Counted from the first letter of the stretch, positions 8,046 to 16,693 are shown. The stretch is DNA of 64,000 nt from Halodesulfovibrio aestuarii DSM 17919 = ATCC 29578 (GCF_000384815.1 NZ_ARQF01000021.1:1-64000); one strand, 5' to 3'. Notes: generated by a model not told the origin, from the letters alone. A program made the numbers and translations.

Positions 8046-8945
8046 TTAGTTTCTGTAGAGTAATTTATCTGTATCTAGATACGAGGTTACAGCTTTTTCA
8101 AACTTGTCGAGTAATCGTGTACGATATTTTACCTTATGAGTAACGGAGTAGAAGAAGCGGCTGATTGGGGGGCCCTTGATGTCAATTGGGAATACCTCTC
8201 CGTTATCCAGTTCTCTTTGAATGGCAAAAGGCGACATGCAGGAAATTGTATTAGGATTGTGCAGAATTCGTTTTATGGATTCCGTGTGATCTAATTCGAG
8301 AACCACATTGAGCTTACTCATTAACGGTCCCATATATTCTTCAAGGGCGTCGCGGACTCCGGCACCCAGTTCTCGGAGAATCCATTTTTTGTCGAGCAAT
8401 TCTTCAATATCATAAGGGCCGTTCTTAGCAAGATTTTCATCAGTGGATACAATGATGAGGTCATCTTCGCAGAGGCGGGTGTAGATGAGTTGCTTGTTCG
8501 GGATTTCATTTTCTACCAAGCCAAGATCAATATCGCCGTTTTCTACCTTTTCTATGATAGCTTGCGGGCTGGAAAAGACCGTTTCGATGGTAACTTTCTT
8601 ATATGAGTCTGAAACTTCAAAAAGAATTTGCGGTAGTATGTAATCGGCAATAGTGGACGAAGCGCCCACTTTTAGAATTCCTGTAAGCAAGTCTCCTTCA
8701 AATGAATGAAGTACGTTATGGAAATTTTCCATGACAGGTTCAAGATTTTGCAGCAGCAAGCGCCCATTGGAGTTCAGGCTTAGTCTGCGGTTGAGACGAT
8801 CAAAAAGCTGAACTCCAAGTTCCTGTTCCAGGCCTTTAATGGCAACTGAAACGGCAGATTGAGTGAGAAAATGCTCTTTTGCCACAACAGAAATGTTAGG
8901 CGTTTTAGCAAGGGATAAAAAAAGTTCTAGCTGTCGAAAGTTCAT
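8046..8945 (-). CDS. LysR-type transcriptional regulator
   Basis: A 299-residue DNA-binding regulator. The N-terminal winged helix-turn-helix has the usual MNFRQLELFLSLA opening, FLTQSAVSVAIKGLE as the recognition helix region and LFDRLNRR at the wing. The effector domain (about 90-295) contains GASSTIADYILP and GDIDLGLVE, typical of the periplasmic-binding-like fold. The ATG at 8945 has GGAGG just upstream. A 12-bp inverted repeat lies immediately ahead (8954-8986) and could be its own operator. Ligand and targets are unknown; the next upstream gene on the other strand is at 9614. Confidence 0.93.
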   Translation of the reverse strand: MNFRQLELFLSLAKTPNISVVAKEHFLTQSAVSVAIKGLEQELGVQLFDRLNRRLSLNSNGRLLLQNLEPVMENFHNVLHSFEGDLLTGILKVGASSTIADYILPQILFEVSDSYKKVTIETVFSSPQAIIEKVENGDIDLGLVENEIPNKQLIYTRLCEDDLIIVSTDENLAKNGPYDIEELLDKKWILRELGAGVRDALEEYMGPLMSKLNVVLELDHTESIKRILHNPNTISCMSPFAIQRELDNGEVFPIDIKGPPISRFFYSVTHKVKYRTRLLDKFEKAVTSYLDTDKLLYRN

Positions 8946-8953
8946 GAGTCCTC

Positions 8954-8986
8954 CATACCAATTCCAAAGTACGGGGAATTGGTATG
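8954..8986. promoter_or_regulatory. 12-bp inverted repeat in the lysR leader
   Basis: Perfect arms cataccaattcc (8954-8965) and its complement (8975-8986) with a nine-base spacer, overlapping the ribosome site region of the LysR gene. LysR proteins usually bind T-N11-A palindromes near their own start, so autoregulation is a reasonable inference; an RNA hairpin hiding the ribosome site is the alternative. Confidence 0.55.
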
Positions 8987-9613
8987 ATAGTCAAAATAGT
9001 CTGCAAATTAATCCATAGATAAGGAGTAAGTGCCAATAATGAGCGTTTACTCATAAAGAAAAGAACATCATATACATTGAATTACGACGATATATTGTTC
9101 TAAAGAATTAATAATCCCTCTGGAGCAAGCTGTACTGCAGAGGGATCACACATACATTTGGTTATTATCCGATCTGTAGAAACGGTGTTAAAAGAGATTA
9201 GATAGAACCTCGGAGCAAACACTAGTTTCTTTTTTGAGATAATAAGGGCGTCAGACACCACTGTACGCCAATTTTGTCATAGTGCAACCCCCAAAAAAGT
9301 ACGGGGGTAAGAAGGCAGACGCGGAAGATATGAAAAGTAAGCTTGTTATATTTTTATCTCAATTCTTACTGATCATATCTTGTAATAATTAGCGCAGAAG
9401 AACAGAGTAAAAACGTATAGAAATATTTGTTGAAGGAGCTGGTTAAAAATTCATGGGAAACCGCAATGCGCGCGAGTAATCGTCTTGACTGACCAAGCTG
9501 TTGGGATTAGCTATGCAGTACGAGTGTATGCTGAAATTACTGGATCCGCTTTGCATGCGTAGCATGTGGCGGGAAAATGTCTTTTACTATATATTATAAG
9601 GTCATAGAAAAAC
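8987..9613. other. 627-base gene-free stretch
   Basis: Between the divergent LysR gene and the ORF at 9614. No long ORF. It holds a 9-bp hairpin (9114-9122 with 9138-9146, 15-base loop, no T-run) and a 20-codon frame at 9330-9392 that looks like a bare signal peptide but has no good ribosome site. It may carry promoters for both flanking units or a small RNA. Confidence 0.5.
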
Positions 9614-9985
9614 ATGCATGATGACGTGTTACAACTGCGTGATGAATTAGTAGAAACTGCATTAGAAGCGTTGCTGGATTCTGGATACAAAGATGTTCGT
9701 ACCTACGGGTTTGAAGGTTTTGATGAGCCGGAAGAAGTTAACGGTTTTATGCCGGAACTGCAGGCAACTAACAGAAAGAATGTTAAATTTATTTTTGATG
9801 TTGTTACTAAAGATTTTTTTGCTTTACCGGAAACATCGCAGCGTTTTAAAGCCTTTGCGGATTTTGCAGATGGTCACGATATTCAGTTTGTTGTCATCGT
9901 TCCGGAAGGTGAAGAAGGATTTGCAAGTGCTTTCATTGAAGATTTAGAAATATCTGATGAAAGTATTGAAATTTGGGAAGCCTAG
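9614..9985 (+). CDS. acidic conserved-looking protein, unknown
   Basis: A 123-residue, strongly acidic protein. The middle has a FIFDVVTKD strand, a helix QRFKAFADFAD and a FVVIVPEG strand; this order resembles small restriction-endonuclease-like (PD-(D/E)XK) folds, but no full catalytic set is visible, so this is only a hint. The ribosome site (AAGG, about 11 bases upstream) is weak. It lies 63 bases before the GAPDH gene in the same direction and is probably co-transcribed with it. Confidence 0.65.
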   Translation: MHDDVLQLRDELVETALEALLDSGYKDVRTYGFEGFDEPEEVNGFMPELQATNRKNVKFIFDVVTKDFFALPETSQRFKAFADFADGHDIQFVVIVPEGEEGFASAFIEDLEISDESIEIWEA

Positions 9986-10048
9986 AACCTGCGGTTGTCG
10001 AGTAGCTTTTGTTTGTTCGACAAGTTGTGTTTTTCAGCTGGGGGAGAG

Positions 10049-11068
10049 ATGTCTGTAACTATTGGGATTAATGGGTTCGGCCGTATAGGCCGGTACCTTG
10101 CCCGTCTACTCTCCGGACATGAGAATTTGCGTCTTGTAACGGTTAATGATCTCATGTCCGCTGAAGATGCGACGCATCTATTACGATACGATTCTGTTCA
10201 TGGTCGCTTTATGGACGCAAAAAGTGTTGAGGGCGGATTTTCGCTGAACAATTCTTTTGTGTCAGTCACCCAGAAAGCTTATGGAGAGTGGGACTGGAGC
10301 GGGTGTGACATTGTAATTGAGGCGGCAGGTTGTTTTGCAGCTCGCGAACATTGCCTGCAACATATAGCAAGCGGAGCTAAAAAGGTTCTTGTTGCCTGTC
10401 CAGCACCGGAGGCTGATGTAACAATTGTTATGGGGGTGAATGAGCAGGATTTGCGCTCTGATCATCATATCATTTCAAATGCATCATGTACTACCAACTG
10501 TCTTGCGCTCCCGTTGTATCATCTCCACAACCATTTTGGGGTAAGACACGGGTATATGACAACCATCCATCCGGTAACGCAACGTCAGAAGTTGCTGGAT
10601 GATGATTACCCTGATCTTCGTCGCGCCCGTGCGTGTCATATGAATATGCTTCCTACTCCTGTTGGTACTGCAAAAACAGTGGCAGAAGTTATTCCGGACA
10701 TGGAAGGAAGATTGCAGGGGATTGCTTTTCGTGTTCCTACATTAAGTGTAGCGATGATTGACTGTGTTTTCGAACTGGAAAAATCCGCTACAGTGGAAGA
10801 CGTAAATAAAGTGCTGCGCGAGGCAGCAAATGAGCATCTTGGATATACTGAAGAACCGCTTGTTTCATGTGACTTTAATGGCTCTACGTTTGGTTCCATC
10901 GTGGATGGCCAGCTTACTGCTATACAGGATGGAACAATGCTTAAGCTGGTAGCGTGGTATGATAACGAAGCCAGTTTTTCTAATCAGCTTCTGCGGCTTA
11001 CAGAAAAAGTTGCCGGAATGATTGAAGCTGAAAGAACATTGAGAAGCGAGATGGCGTCAGTTGTCTGA
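10049..11068 (+). CDS. gap: glyceraldehyde-3-phosphate dehydrogenase, divergent paralogue
   Basis: GAPDH-fold NAD(P)-dependent dehydrogenase, 339 residues. Seen: INGFGRIGR dinucleotide loop, VNDL after strand two, catalytic Cys in SNASCTTNCLA, catalytic His in TTIHPVT, WYDNEASFSN near the end. Differences from usual GAPDH: the phosphate-site STG motif reads TPVGTAK, and the Thr and Tyr of the NETGYSN motif are Ala and Phe. Erythrose-4-phosphate or another phospho-aldehyde could therefore be the substrate. A GGGGGAG ribosome site lies directly before the ATG; a longer frame from 9995 has no such site. It ends at a strong terminator. Confidence 0.88.
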   Translation: MSVTIGINGFGRIGRYLARLLSGHENLRLVTVNDLMSAEDATHLLRYDSVHGRFMDAKSVEGGFSLNNSFVSVTQKAYGEWDWSGCDIVIEAAGCFAAREHCLQHIASGAKKVLVACPAPEADVTIVMGVNEQDLRSDHHIISNASCTTNCLALPLYHLHNHFGVRHGYMTTIHPVTQRQKLLDDDYPDLRRARACHMNMLPTPVGTAKTVAEVIPDMEGRLQGIAFRVPTLSVAMIDCVFELEKSATVEDVNKVLREAANEHLGYTEEPLVSCDFNGSTFGSIVDGQLTAIQDGTMLKLVAWYDNEASFSNQLLRLTEKVAGMIEAERTLRSEMASVV

Positions 11069-11094
11069 TGATGTATTTAGTAATTTGTTGAAAT

Positions 11095-11127
11095 AAAAAA
11101 ATCTGCCTGAGAAGGCAGATTTTTTTT
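11095..11127 (+). terminator. terminator after gap
   Basis: Stem 11101-11108 with 11113-11120, loop GAGA, extended by paired A-run and T-run (eight T). Confidence 0.92.
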
Positions 11128-11187
11128 ATTTCCGGCAGTGGGATTCGTTTCTTGCCTCTTGTTGGATGAAATGATTAGGTGATTTGT

Positions 11188-11994
11188 ATGAATATAGTGT
11201 ATCCGCCATCGCGATATGCCGGACTTGAGATTCTCTCTTGTGCCGGAGGACACAAGTTTCGGGAGCACCTGCATGATGCGTATGTGTTGTGGCTTAATTC
11301 AGAAACTGGTGAGCACTATACGGTGAACGGTGACAGTAAGTTTTTACAGACAGGTGCAGTCAGTTTGATTGAACCTGGAGTCCCTCATGCCAATCGCTCC
11401 TGTGATGAACGCAACAGTCATTTACGTAGTTTTTATTGTACAGAAGAATTTTTTCAGCAGCAGTATTTGCATATTTACGAGACCGAGTACACAGCCCCAT
11501 TGGGAATCAGGCTTTTAGAACATGCAGGGCTTTGGCGAAGTTTTACTGCTTTGCATGAATATATGCTTGGTGTTCAGGATGATCTGAAGGTGGATGAGCT
11601 TGTGTTGAGTTCGTTTTCAGGTTTCTTTGAGCAATGCGGGGGGAGAAACCTCCAACCTGTGCGTGATACGTGTGACAGGCGGGTGGCTAAGGCTGCCGAA
11701 TATTTCCATGCTCATCTTGATTTTCCTATCTTGCTGGAAGAACTGGCAGAAATGCTTGGTTGCACCAGTTTTCACCTTATCCGACTGTTTCGTTTGCAAA
11801 CGGGGATGACCCCCCATGCGTATTTAACACAAATTCGTCTGGAAAAAGCGCGCAATCTTATCGACCATGGTGTTCCCTTTTCTGCTGTTGCGATGCAGAT
11901 TGGCTTGTCAGACCAAAGTCATCTCACCCGGCAATTTAAAAAACGATACGGGGTAACTCCCGGACAATACAAAAAGCAACGGCAGCTTTTGTAG
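11188..11994 (+). CDS. AraC family transcriptional regulator
   Basis: A 268-residue regulator. The N-terminal half is a cupin-like AraC ligand domain (HLHDAYVLWL, then TGAVSLIEPGVPHAN). The C-terminal half has two helix-turn-helix units: LEELAEMLGCTSFHLIRLFRLQTG and the second with AVAMQIGLSDQSHLTRQFKK, followed by YGVTPGQY, the AraC signature. The ATG at 11188 fits a TTAGGTGAT site; an in-frame GTG at 11179 would add three residues. It follows the gap terminator, so it is probably transcribed on its own. The ligand is unknown; the export gene often found beside such regulators is absent. Confidence 0.92.
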   Translation: MNIVYPPSRYAGLEILSCAGGHKFREHLHDAYVLWLNSETGEHYTVNGDSKFLQTGAVSLIEPGVPHANRSCDERNSHLRSFYCTEEFFQQQYLHIYETEYTAPLGIRLLEHAGLWRSFTALHEYMLGVQDDLKVDELVLSSFSGFFEQCGGRNLQPVRDTCDRRVAKAAEYFHAHLDFPILLEELAEMLGCTSFHLIRLFRLQTGMTPHAYLTQIRLEKARNLIDHGVPFSAVAMQIGLSDQSHLTRQFKKRYGVTPGQYKKQRQLL

Positions 11995-12113
11995 TATGTA
12001 ATCATGTCAGTTTTATTCAAGACCGGTTTAATAGTGTCTGATATCTTTTTAATCACAGGTTCCCAGATCTGTTCAGCATTTTCCTGTAACCATATCGAGA
12101 GTGAGAGATAAAG

Positions 12114-12452
12114 ATGGAGACTATTACTTGGAATGATTTTGAGAAAGTTGAATTGCGCGTGGGAAAAATCTTATCTGCAGAAGTATTTAAAGAGGCGCGC
12201 AAGCCTGCCTATGTAATGCACATCGATTTTGGAGAAGAAATCGGTCTGCGTAAGTCGAGTGCCCAGATTACGAAGCACTATACTCCTGAAGAATTGGTAG
12301 GGCGGCTCATTATGGCGGTAGTCAATTTCCCGAAAAAACAGATTGGCCCTATTATGTCTGAATGCCTTGTCACCGGTTTTGCAGACAGAGATGGTGAGAT
12401 TGTTCTATGCGGCGTTGATAAGGATGTGCCACTTGGCGCAAAACTTTGCTAG
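12114..12452 (+). CDS. csaA: CsaA-type tRNA-binding protein
   Basis: A 112-residue OB-fold protein of the tRNA_bind family. The pattern matches CsaA, a homodimeric cytosolic protein with reported chaperone and tRNA-binding activity: VELRVGKILSAE at the first strand, the IDFGEEIGLRKSSAQIT core and VNFPKKQIGPIMSECLVTGF near the end. Length is normal for free-standing CsaA (about 110), so it is not a piece of MetRS or PheRS. It stands alone and ends at a bidirectional terminator. Confidence 0.93.
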   Translation: METITWNDFEKVELRVGKILSAEVFKEARKPAYVMHIDFGEEIGLRKSSAQITKHYTPEELVGRLIMAVVNFPKKQIGPIMSECLVTGFADRDGEIVLCGVDKDVPLGAKLC

Positions 12453-12467
12453 GCGCTACATTGAAAT

Positions 12468-12507
12468 AAAAAGAGGATAACGTGGTGTGCGTTATCCTCT
12501 TTTTTTT
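12468..12507. terminator. bidirectional terminator
   Basis: Perfect 15-bp stem (12468-12482 with 12490-12504), seven-base loop, A-run and T-run on the two sides, between convergent csaA and the USP pair. Confidence 0.95.
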
Positions 12508-12516
12508 GGCTCTATT

Positions 12517-13029
12517 CTATAAGGGCTTTGTTGTTTCGTCTTTTTCTAAATGTACAACCATGACCGGTGTTCTGGATTTTGCAATAACGCCTTGTGCAAC
12601 ACTGCCTGCGAAAAAACTTCCAAGTTTGGAGTGGCCGTAGGTACCCATAACGATCATGTCCACTTCATGAGCGAATTGCAGAATAGTGTGCACAGGATGA
12701 CCTGTTTGTACATGTACAGTTGTGGCAATATGTGCTGCTTCGAGCTCATATTTGTACTGTCGATAGGCGGATTCAATGCGTTCTTTTGCATGCTTTTTAC
12801 TGACTCGAAGGACATCATCCTTAATCTTGAGCCAGGTGTTTTCATTATAGATTGTTGCGAAATCAAGGCCGGAAGCAAGAGTTACATTGCGTGCCCAATC
12901 CGGGATAACATGAAGAAGCATGAGATCCGCCTGATATATCTTTGCAATGGACAGCGCGTACCCTAAGGCATGCTTGGCCGGCCCGGAAAGATCCGTTGCG
13001 TACAGGATTTTTTGAATATGAGGCAGCAT
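12517..13029 (-). CDS. universal stress protein (second of a pair)
   Basis: A 170-residue UspA-fold protein with a complete ATP-binding loop, MGTYGHSKLGSFFAGSVAQG, matching G-2x-G-9x-G-S. Opening KILYATDLSG is typical. The ATG has GGAG about ten bases upstream. It lies 23 bases after the next USP gene (13053-13544), whose sequence is clearly related (FDFA, SVAQGVIAKS, TPV shared); the two arose by duplication and form a short operon. Confidence 0.93.
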   Translation of the reverse strand: MLPHIQKILYATDLSGPAKHALGYALSIAKIYQADLMLLHVIPDWARNVTLASGLDFATIYNENTWLKIKDDVLRVSKKHAKERIESAYRQYKYELEAAHIATTVHVQTGHPVHTILQFAHEVDMIVMGTYGHSKLGSFFAGSVAQGVIAKSRTPVMVVHLEKDETTKPL

Positions 13030-13052
13030 TGCTTACTCCGATACTCTTAAAG

Positions 13053-13544
13053 TTATTCTGAACGGACAATAAGTACCGGTGTAGGACTTTTGGCAATAAC
13101 ACCTTGTGCTACGCTTCCGACAAGTATCCCGCCAATTTTACTGTGCCCTTTGGTGCCCATGACAACGAGATCACAATTTTTTGCGTGCTCTATAATTTTT
13201 TTAACGGCGCTGCCGGAAGAAATTATCGGGGTAAGCTTGAGGGCGGCACACGCCTGTTCGCCACCTGCAAGTTCTTCACACTGCTTGCGCATAAGCTCTG
13301 TTACTGTTTCTTTTGCTTTGTCAGCTCCGGCTTCCAGTAGCGTCTTAAGTGTTTTGTCGTCGTATACGGCGGCAAAGTCGAACCCTGAATTCAAATATAG
13401 CTGTTCTTTCATGTCTGGTAACACATGAAGCAGGATGAGCTCGGCAGTATACTTTTCAGACAAACTGATGGCGTAACGCAGTGCGGCTCCTGCATCATCC
13501 GAAAGGTCTGTGGCAAGAAGAATTTTATTAATTTCTGGGAGCAT
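13053..13544 (-). CDS. universal stress protein (first of a pair)
   Basis: A 163-residue UspA-fold protein with an intact nucleotide loop, MGTKGHSKIGGILVGSVAQG. It leads the two-gene USP operon; AAGGAG lies nine bases before the ATG. The upstream region shared with the divergent creA carries a TTGGC-N6-GCCAA palindrome (13648-13665) that could control one or both units. Related to the protein at 12517-13029 along the whole length. Confidence 0.93.
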   Translation of the reverse strand: MLPEINKILLATDLSDDAGAALRYAISLSEKYTAELILLHVLPDMKEQLYLNSGFDFAAVYDDKTLKTLLEAGADKAKETVTELMRKQCEELAGGEQACAALKLTPIISSGSAVKKIIEHAKNCDLVVMGTKGHSKIGGILVGSVAQGVIAKSPTPVLIVRSE

Positions 13545-13647
13545 TGTCGTCTCCTTATTGGGTTAGTCTTACAAAAATCTGTGCAAGCGTATTCTGCGCA
13601 CATGCAGGTCTCCCACACAGCGGACGCATATTGGTTAGTGTACATCA

Positions 13648-13665
13648 ATTGGCAAAAACGCCAAT
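13648..13665. promoter_or_regulatory. palindrome between divergent USP operon and creA
   Basis: Six-bp arms ATTGGC and GCCAAT with a six-base spacer, about 103 bases before the USP start and 98 before creA. Shape and place suggest a dimeric regulator site. The regulator is unknown. Confidence 0.45.
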
Positions 13666-13763
13666 GATACGCTCGAGTCTGTTCGGGATAACGGCCAAGG
13701 CTTGCAAAAATACCGTTTTTACGGTTGAATCGCCCTCTTGAATTCATTCGGAGAGGAGAGCGT

Positions 13764-14240
13764 ATGAAACTGCGAACGATGGTACTGAGCATGGCACTGG
13801 TGTTTGGTATGACGACTGTTGCCGTAGCAGAAGATATTGGTTCCGTGAGCACTGTATTTAAGATGCTCGGGGCTAACGATAAAATTGTTATTGAAGCGTT
13901 TGATGATCCGGATATTGACGGGGTTACCTGTTACTTGAGCCGTGCAAAGAAAGGTGGCGTCAGCGGAACACTAGGACTTGCAGAAGATACGTCAGATGCA
14001 TCAGTTGATTGTGTTCAAATTGGCCCGATCAACATTCCGGCACGAGTGAAGGCTGGTAAAGAGGATGGTGAGGCTGTATTTAAAAAGCGCACCTCACTGC
14101 TTTTTAAAACAATGCAAGTTGTACGTTTCTACGATGCAAAGCGAAATGTACTGGTGTACCTCTCCTATAGTGACCGTGTTGTAGAAGGTTCGCCAAAAAA
14201 CTCAATATCCACGGTTCCTGTACTTCCGTGGGGCGAATAG
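13764..14240 (+). CDS. creA: CreA family periplasmic protein
   Basis: A 158-residue exported protein of the CreA family (E. coli creA, function still unclear). A signal peptide is visible: MKLR, a hydrophobic stretch to VAVA and a cleavage just before EDIGS. The mature part has the family order: GSVSTVF, a [24 protein letters not shown] block with one Cys, then [29 protein letters not shown]. The ATG at 13764 has GAGAGGAG six bases upstream. The exonuclease gene follows after one base, so they form an operon. Confidence 0.92.
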   Translation: MKLRTMVLSMALVFGMTTVAVAEDIGSVSTVFKMLGANDKIVIEAFDDPDIDGVTCYLSRAKKGGVSGTLGLAEDTSDASVDCVQIGPINIPARVKAGKEDGEAVFKKRTSLLFKTMQVVRFYDAKRNVLVYLSYSDRVVEGSPKNSISTVPVLPWGE

Positions 14241-14241
14241 T

Positions 14242-14781
14242 ATGTCTGGATATAAAGGAACATTCGCTGCAATTGATTTTGAAACTGCCGATGCAAAACG
14301 CGACAGCGCCTGTGCCGTTGCTGTTGTGCGTGTAGAGAATGGTGAGATCATCGATAGTCTGTACCGTCTGGTGCAGCCACCGCGAAGTAATTTTAGTCCG
14401 TTCTGCGTGCGTGTTCACAATATACGTTGGAAGGACGTAGAAAATGAGCCTGTCTTTGCTGATGTGTGGCCGCAATTTACGCCGTTGTTCAAAGGGGTAG
14501 ATTTTGTGGCGGCGCATAATGCTTCCTTTGACCGCTCTGTCCTTTCTGCCTGTCTTGCCGCATCTGGTATGCCAGTAGTCGATGAGCGTTTTTTGTGCAC
14601 TGTTAAATTAGCGCGGCAAGTCTGGCCGGATTTAGTGAATCATAAGTTGAATACCGTATCAGATCATTTGGGGATTACTCTCCAGCATCACCATGCCGGA
14701 TCTGATGCTGAAGCCTGTGCCCGCATCGCCATTGAGGGGCTGCGTTTGAAACCTCAGTTTGCTGCTCCGAACATGCTGTAG
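14242..14781 (+). CDS. DnaQ-like 3'-5' exonuclease (DEDDh)
   Basis: A 179-residue exonuclease domain similar to the epsilon subunit of DNA polymerase III. Exo motif I is AIDFETA (Asp and Glu metal ligands), motif II is FVAAHNASFDRSVL, and motif III has HHAGSDAEACARI with catalytic His and Asp, so the set is complete. It contains only the nuclease domain and lacks the polymerase-binding tail, so a role in RNA or DNA end trimming rather than proofreading is as likely. It starts one base after creA ends. Confidence 0.9.
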   Translation: MSGYKGTFAAIDFETADAKRDSACAVAVVRVENGEIIDSLYRLVQPPRSNFSPFCVRVHNIRWKDVENEPVFADVWPQFTPLFKGVDFVAAHNASFDRSVLSACLAASGMPVVDERFLCTVKLARQVWPDLVNHKLNTVSDHLGITLQHHHAGSDAEACARIAIEGLRLKPQFAAPNML

Positions 14782-14997
14782 CGTTAAACTTGCAGAAATT
14801 TCACTTTCCCTTTACACCCATTGCGGATTCTCCGTCACATTGAAGAATACCTTCGATGTGATTATACGCAGCAACTTCATTAGTGTTGTCTTGGTTTACC
14901 CCATGGTATAGTGGCGGCACTGTATTATTCTGCGGCTTATGATTGTAAGTCGCTTGGCGTTGGCTGCGCTTTACTGTACAAATGCACAGGTTTTATT

Positions 14998-15609
14998 ATG
15001 AAAAAATATCGTGATCATTACTTCTTGCGGGCTAAAAAAGATAATTATCCCGCGAGATCAGTATATAAGCTGAAAGAAATTGATAAACGTTTTGCTATCT
15101 TTTCTAAAGGCATGAAGGTGCTTGATCTTGGAGCTGCTCCCGGATCCTGGTCTTTAGGTGCTGCTGAGAAAGTTGGTGCGGATGGCCTTGTTATCGGGGC
15201 TGATCTTCAAACCACAGAAACAGAATTTCCACCGAACGTTCGTTTTATGCAGGAGAATGTTTTTGAGCGTTCTCAGGAATTTGAAGACGTACTTGCCGAA
15301 ATTATGCCGTTTGATGTTGTGATCAGCGATATGGCGCCTAAAACAACAGGCCACAAGTTTACAGATCAAGCTCGTTCTGCTGAGCTTTGTTACGAGGCTC
15401 TTAATGTGGCTTGTTACTGCCTGAAGCCCAACGGAAGCTTTGTTGTAAAGATCTTTATGGGGCCTGATGTGCAGGCATACGCGACTGCTATGCGTAAGTA
15501 TTTCAAAAGTGTGAAGTCTTTTAAGCCAAAGAGTTCACGTGATGAGAGTAAGGAAATTTTTTATATCGGTCTTGGATTTAACGGTAAGAAATTCGAATAC
15601 GAATACTAG
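14998..15609 (+). CDS. rlmE: 23S rRNA 2'-O-methyltransferase (FtsJ/RrmJ)
   Basis: A 203-residue SAM-dependent methyltransferase that methylates the ribose of U2552 in the 23S A-loop. SAM-binding [11 protein letters not shown] and the K-D-K-E tetrad are present (Lys in ARSVYKL, Asp in VISDMAP, Lys in FVVKIFM, Glu in SKEIFYI). The ATG at 14998 is chosen because the protein then begins with [12 protein letters not shown], the usual FtsJ start; a longer frame from 14911 has no similarity. yebC follows in the same direction. Confidence 0.94.
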   Translation: MKKYRDHYFLRAKKDNYPARSVYKLKEIDKRFAIFSKGMKVLDLGAAPGSWSLGAAEKVGADGLVIGADLQTTETEFPPNVRFMQENVFERSQEFEDVLAEIMPFDVVISDMAPKTTGHKFTDQARSAELCYEALNVACYCLKPNGSFVVKIFMGPDVQAYATAMRKYFKSVKSFKPKSSRDESKEIFYIGLGFNGKKFEYEY

Positions 15610-15723
15610 TAGTTATTTCTAAATCGACTTCCTTTGATTTTAAGCACCCTGAATGGTTTAGGTGTATTTATTTTTTATTGTTCCAGTTGCAGTATGTTAG
15701 CTGCAACTACGTAAGGAGGAATC

Positions 15724-16473
15724 ATGGCTGGACATAGTAAATGGGCTAACATTAAGCACCGTAAAGGTCGTCAGGATGCGGTACGTTCTAAGCAGTTCAC
15801 TCGTGCTGCAAAAGAGATCATTATTGCTGCTAAAATAAGTGGTGATATTGCGAACAACCCGCGCCTTCGTTCTGCTATTGCTGCTGCTAAAGCTGTAAAC
15901 CTGCCTAAAGATAAAATTGAGAACGCAATCAAAAAAGGTACCGGCGAACTTGCTGGTGGCGATATCTACGAGATCACCTATGAAGGATACGGTCCCGGCG
16001 GTGTGGCTATCCTTATCGAAGTTGCTTCAGATAATAAAAACCGTATCGTTGCTGAAATGCGTCATACCTTGAACAAAGGCAACGGTAACATGGGTGAAGC
16101 CGGTTCTGTTGCCTGGATGTTCGATAATAAGGGACAGATCATTATTAAGAAAGATGCTGTTACCGAGGAACAGGTAATGGAAATCGGTCTTGAAGCTGGT
16201 GCTGACGATATTATCGAGGAAACAGAAGAATGGGATATCCGTTGTGAGCCTACCGACATGGAAGCAGTTCGTACTGCTTTTGAAGAAGCCGGCATCGCAA
16301 TTGAATCTGCTGAAATGGCAAAAATTCCTCAGAATACTATTGAGCTTGACGCTGACGGTGCAAGAAAAATGCTTCGCCTCATTGATCTTCTCGAAGAAAA
16401 TGAGGACGTGCAGAACGTGTTCACCAACATGGACGTTTCTGACGACGTAATGGCTGAGCTTAACGCTGAATAA
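15724..16473 (+). CDS. yebC: YebC/PmpR (TACO1) family protein
   Basis: A 249-residue protein opening with MAGHSKWANIKHRKGRQDA, the near-invariant family start. Members act as transcriptional regulators and, more recently, as translation factors that relieve ribosome stalling on proline stretches. Three-domain length is normal. AAGGAGG lies directly upstream. In many bacteria yebC sits just before ruvC, as here, with the ruvCAB genes following after about 330 bases. Confidence 0.96.
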   Translation: MAGHSKWANIKHRKGRQDAVRSKQFTRAAKEIIIAAKISGDIANNPRLRSAIAAAKAVNLPKDKIENAIKKGTGELAGGDIYEITYEGYGPGGVAILIEVASDNKNRIVAEMRHTLNKGNGNMGEAGSVAWMFDNKGQIIIKKDAVTEEQVMEIGLEAGADDIIEETEEWDIRCEPTDMEAVRTAFEEAGIAIESAEMAKIPQNTIELDADGARKMLRLIDLLEENEDVQNVFTNMDVSDDVMAELNAE

Positions 16474-16692
16474 GTTGGCTGCTACGTAAAGACTTTTTTG
16501 CCTGTGGCGACGGAGTTTGTATTACTCCGGCGGGCAAGGGGGCAGCTCCTTGCATTCACGCGAGAGGTATTCTCTCGCGACTGCAATTAGATGAGAACAT
16601 TTTTGTTTAAAGTATAATTAGACGTTACCGTGTTCGAGATTTTTTGCAGAAGATGAAAAAAGAAGGGAGGGAGTGTAAGCTCTCTCCTTTTT
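16474..16692 (+). ncRNA. structured 3' region after yebC (hairpins plus terminator)
   Basis: Three GC-rich hairpins follow each other: 16511-16529 (6 bp), 16534-16553 (8 bp with one G-U) and 16559-16579 (8 bp, loop GTATT). An A-rich linker then leads to the terminator at 16663. The first two hairpins look like a degenerate copy of what I take to be the Desulfovibrio intergenic palindrome (see also 49438-49494). It may be the yebC 3' tail or a separate small RNA. Confidence 0.4.
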
Positions 16693-16693
16693 T
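16663..16693 (+). terminator. terminator before ruvC
   Basis: Stem 16663-16673 with 16680-16690 (11 pairs, two of them G-U), loop TGTAAG, followed by six T. It ends transcription from yebC about 200 bases after the stop codon. Confidence 0.8.

Noticed and set aside
9330-9392. 20-codon frame with signal-peptide-like sequence
   Set aside because: Only weak ribosome site, ends right after the hydrophobic stretch and lies in a non-coding gap; could be a leader peptide but cannot be supported.
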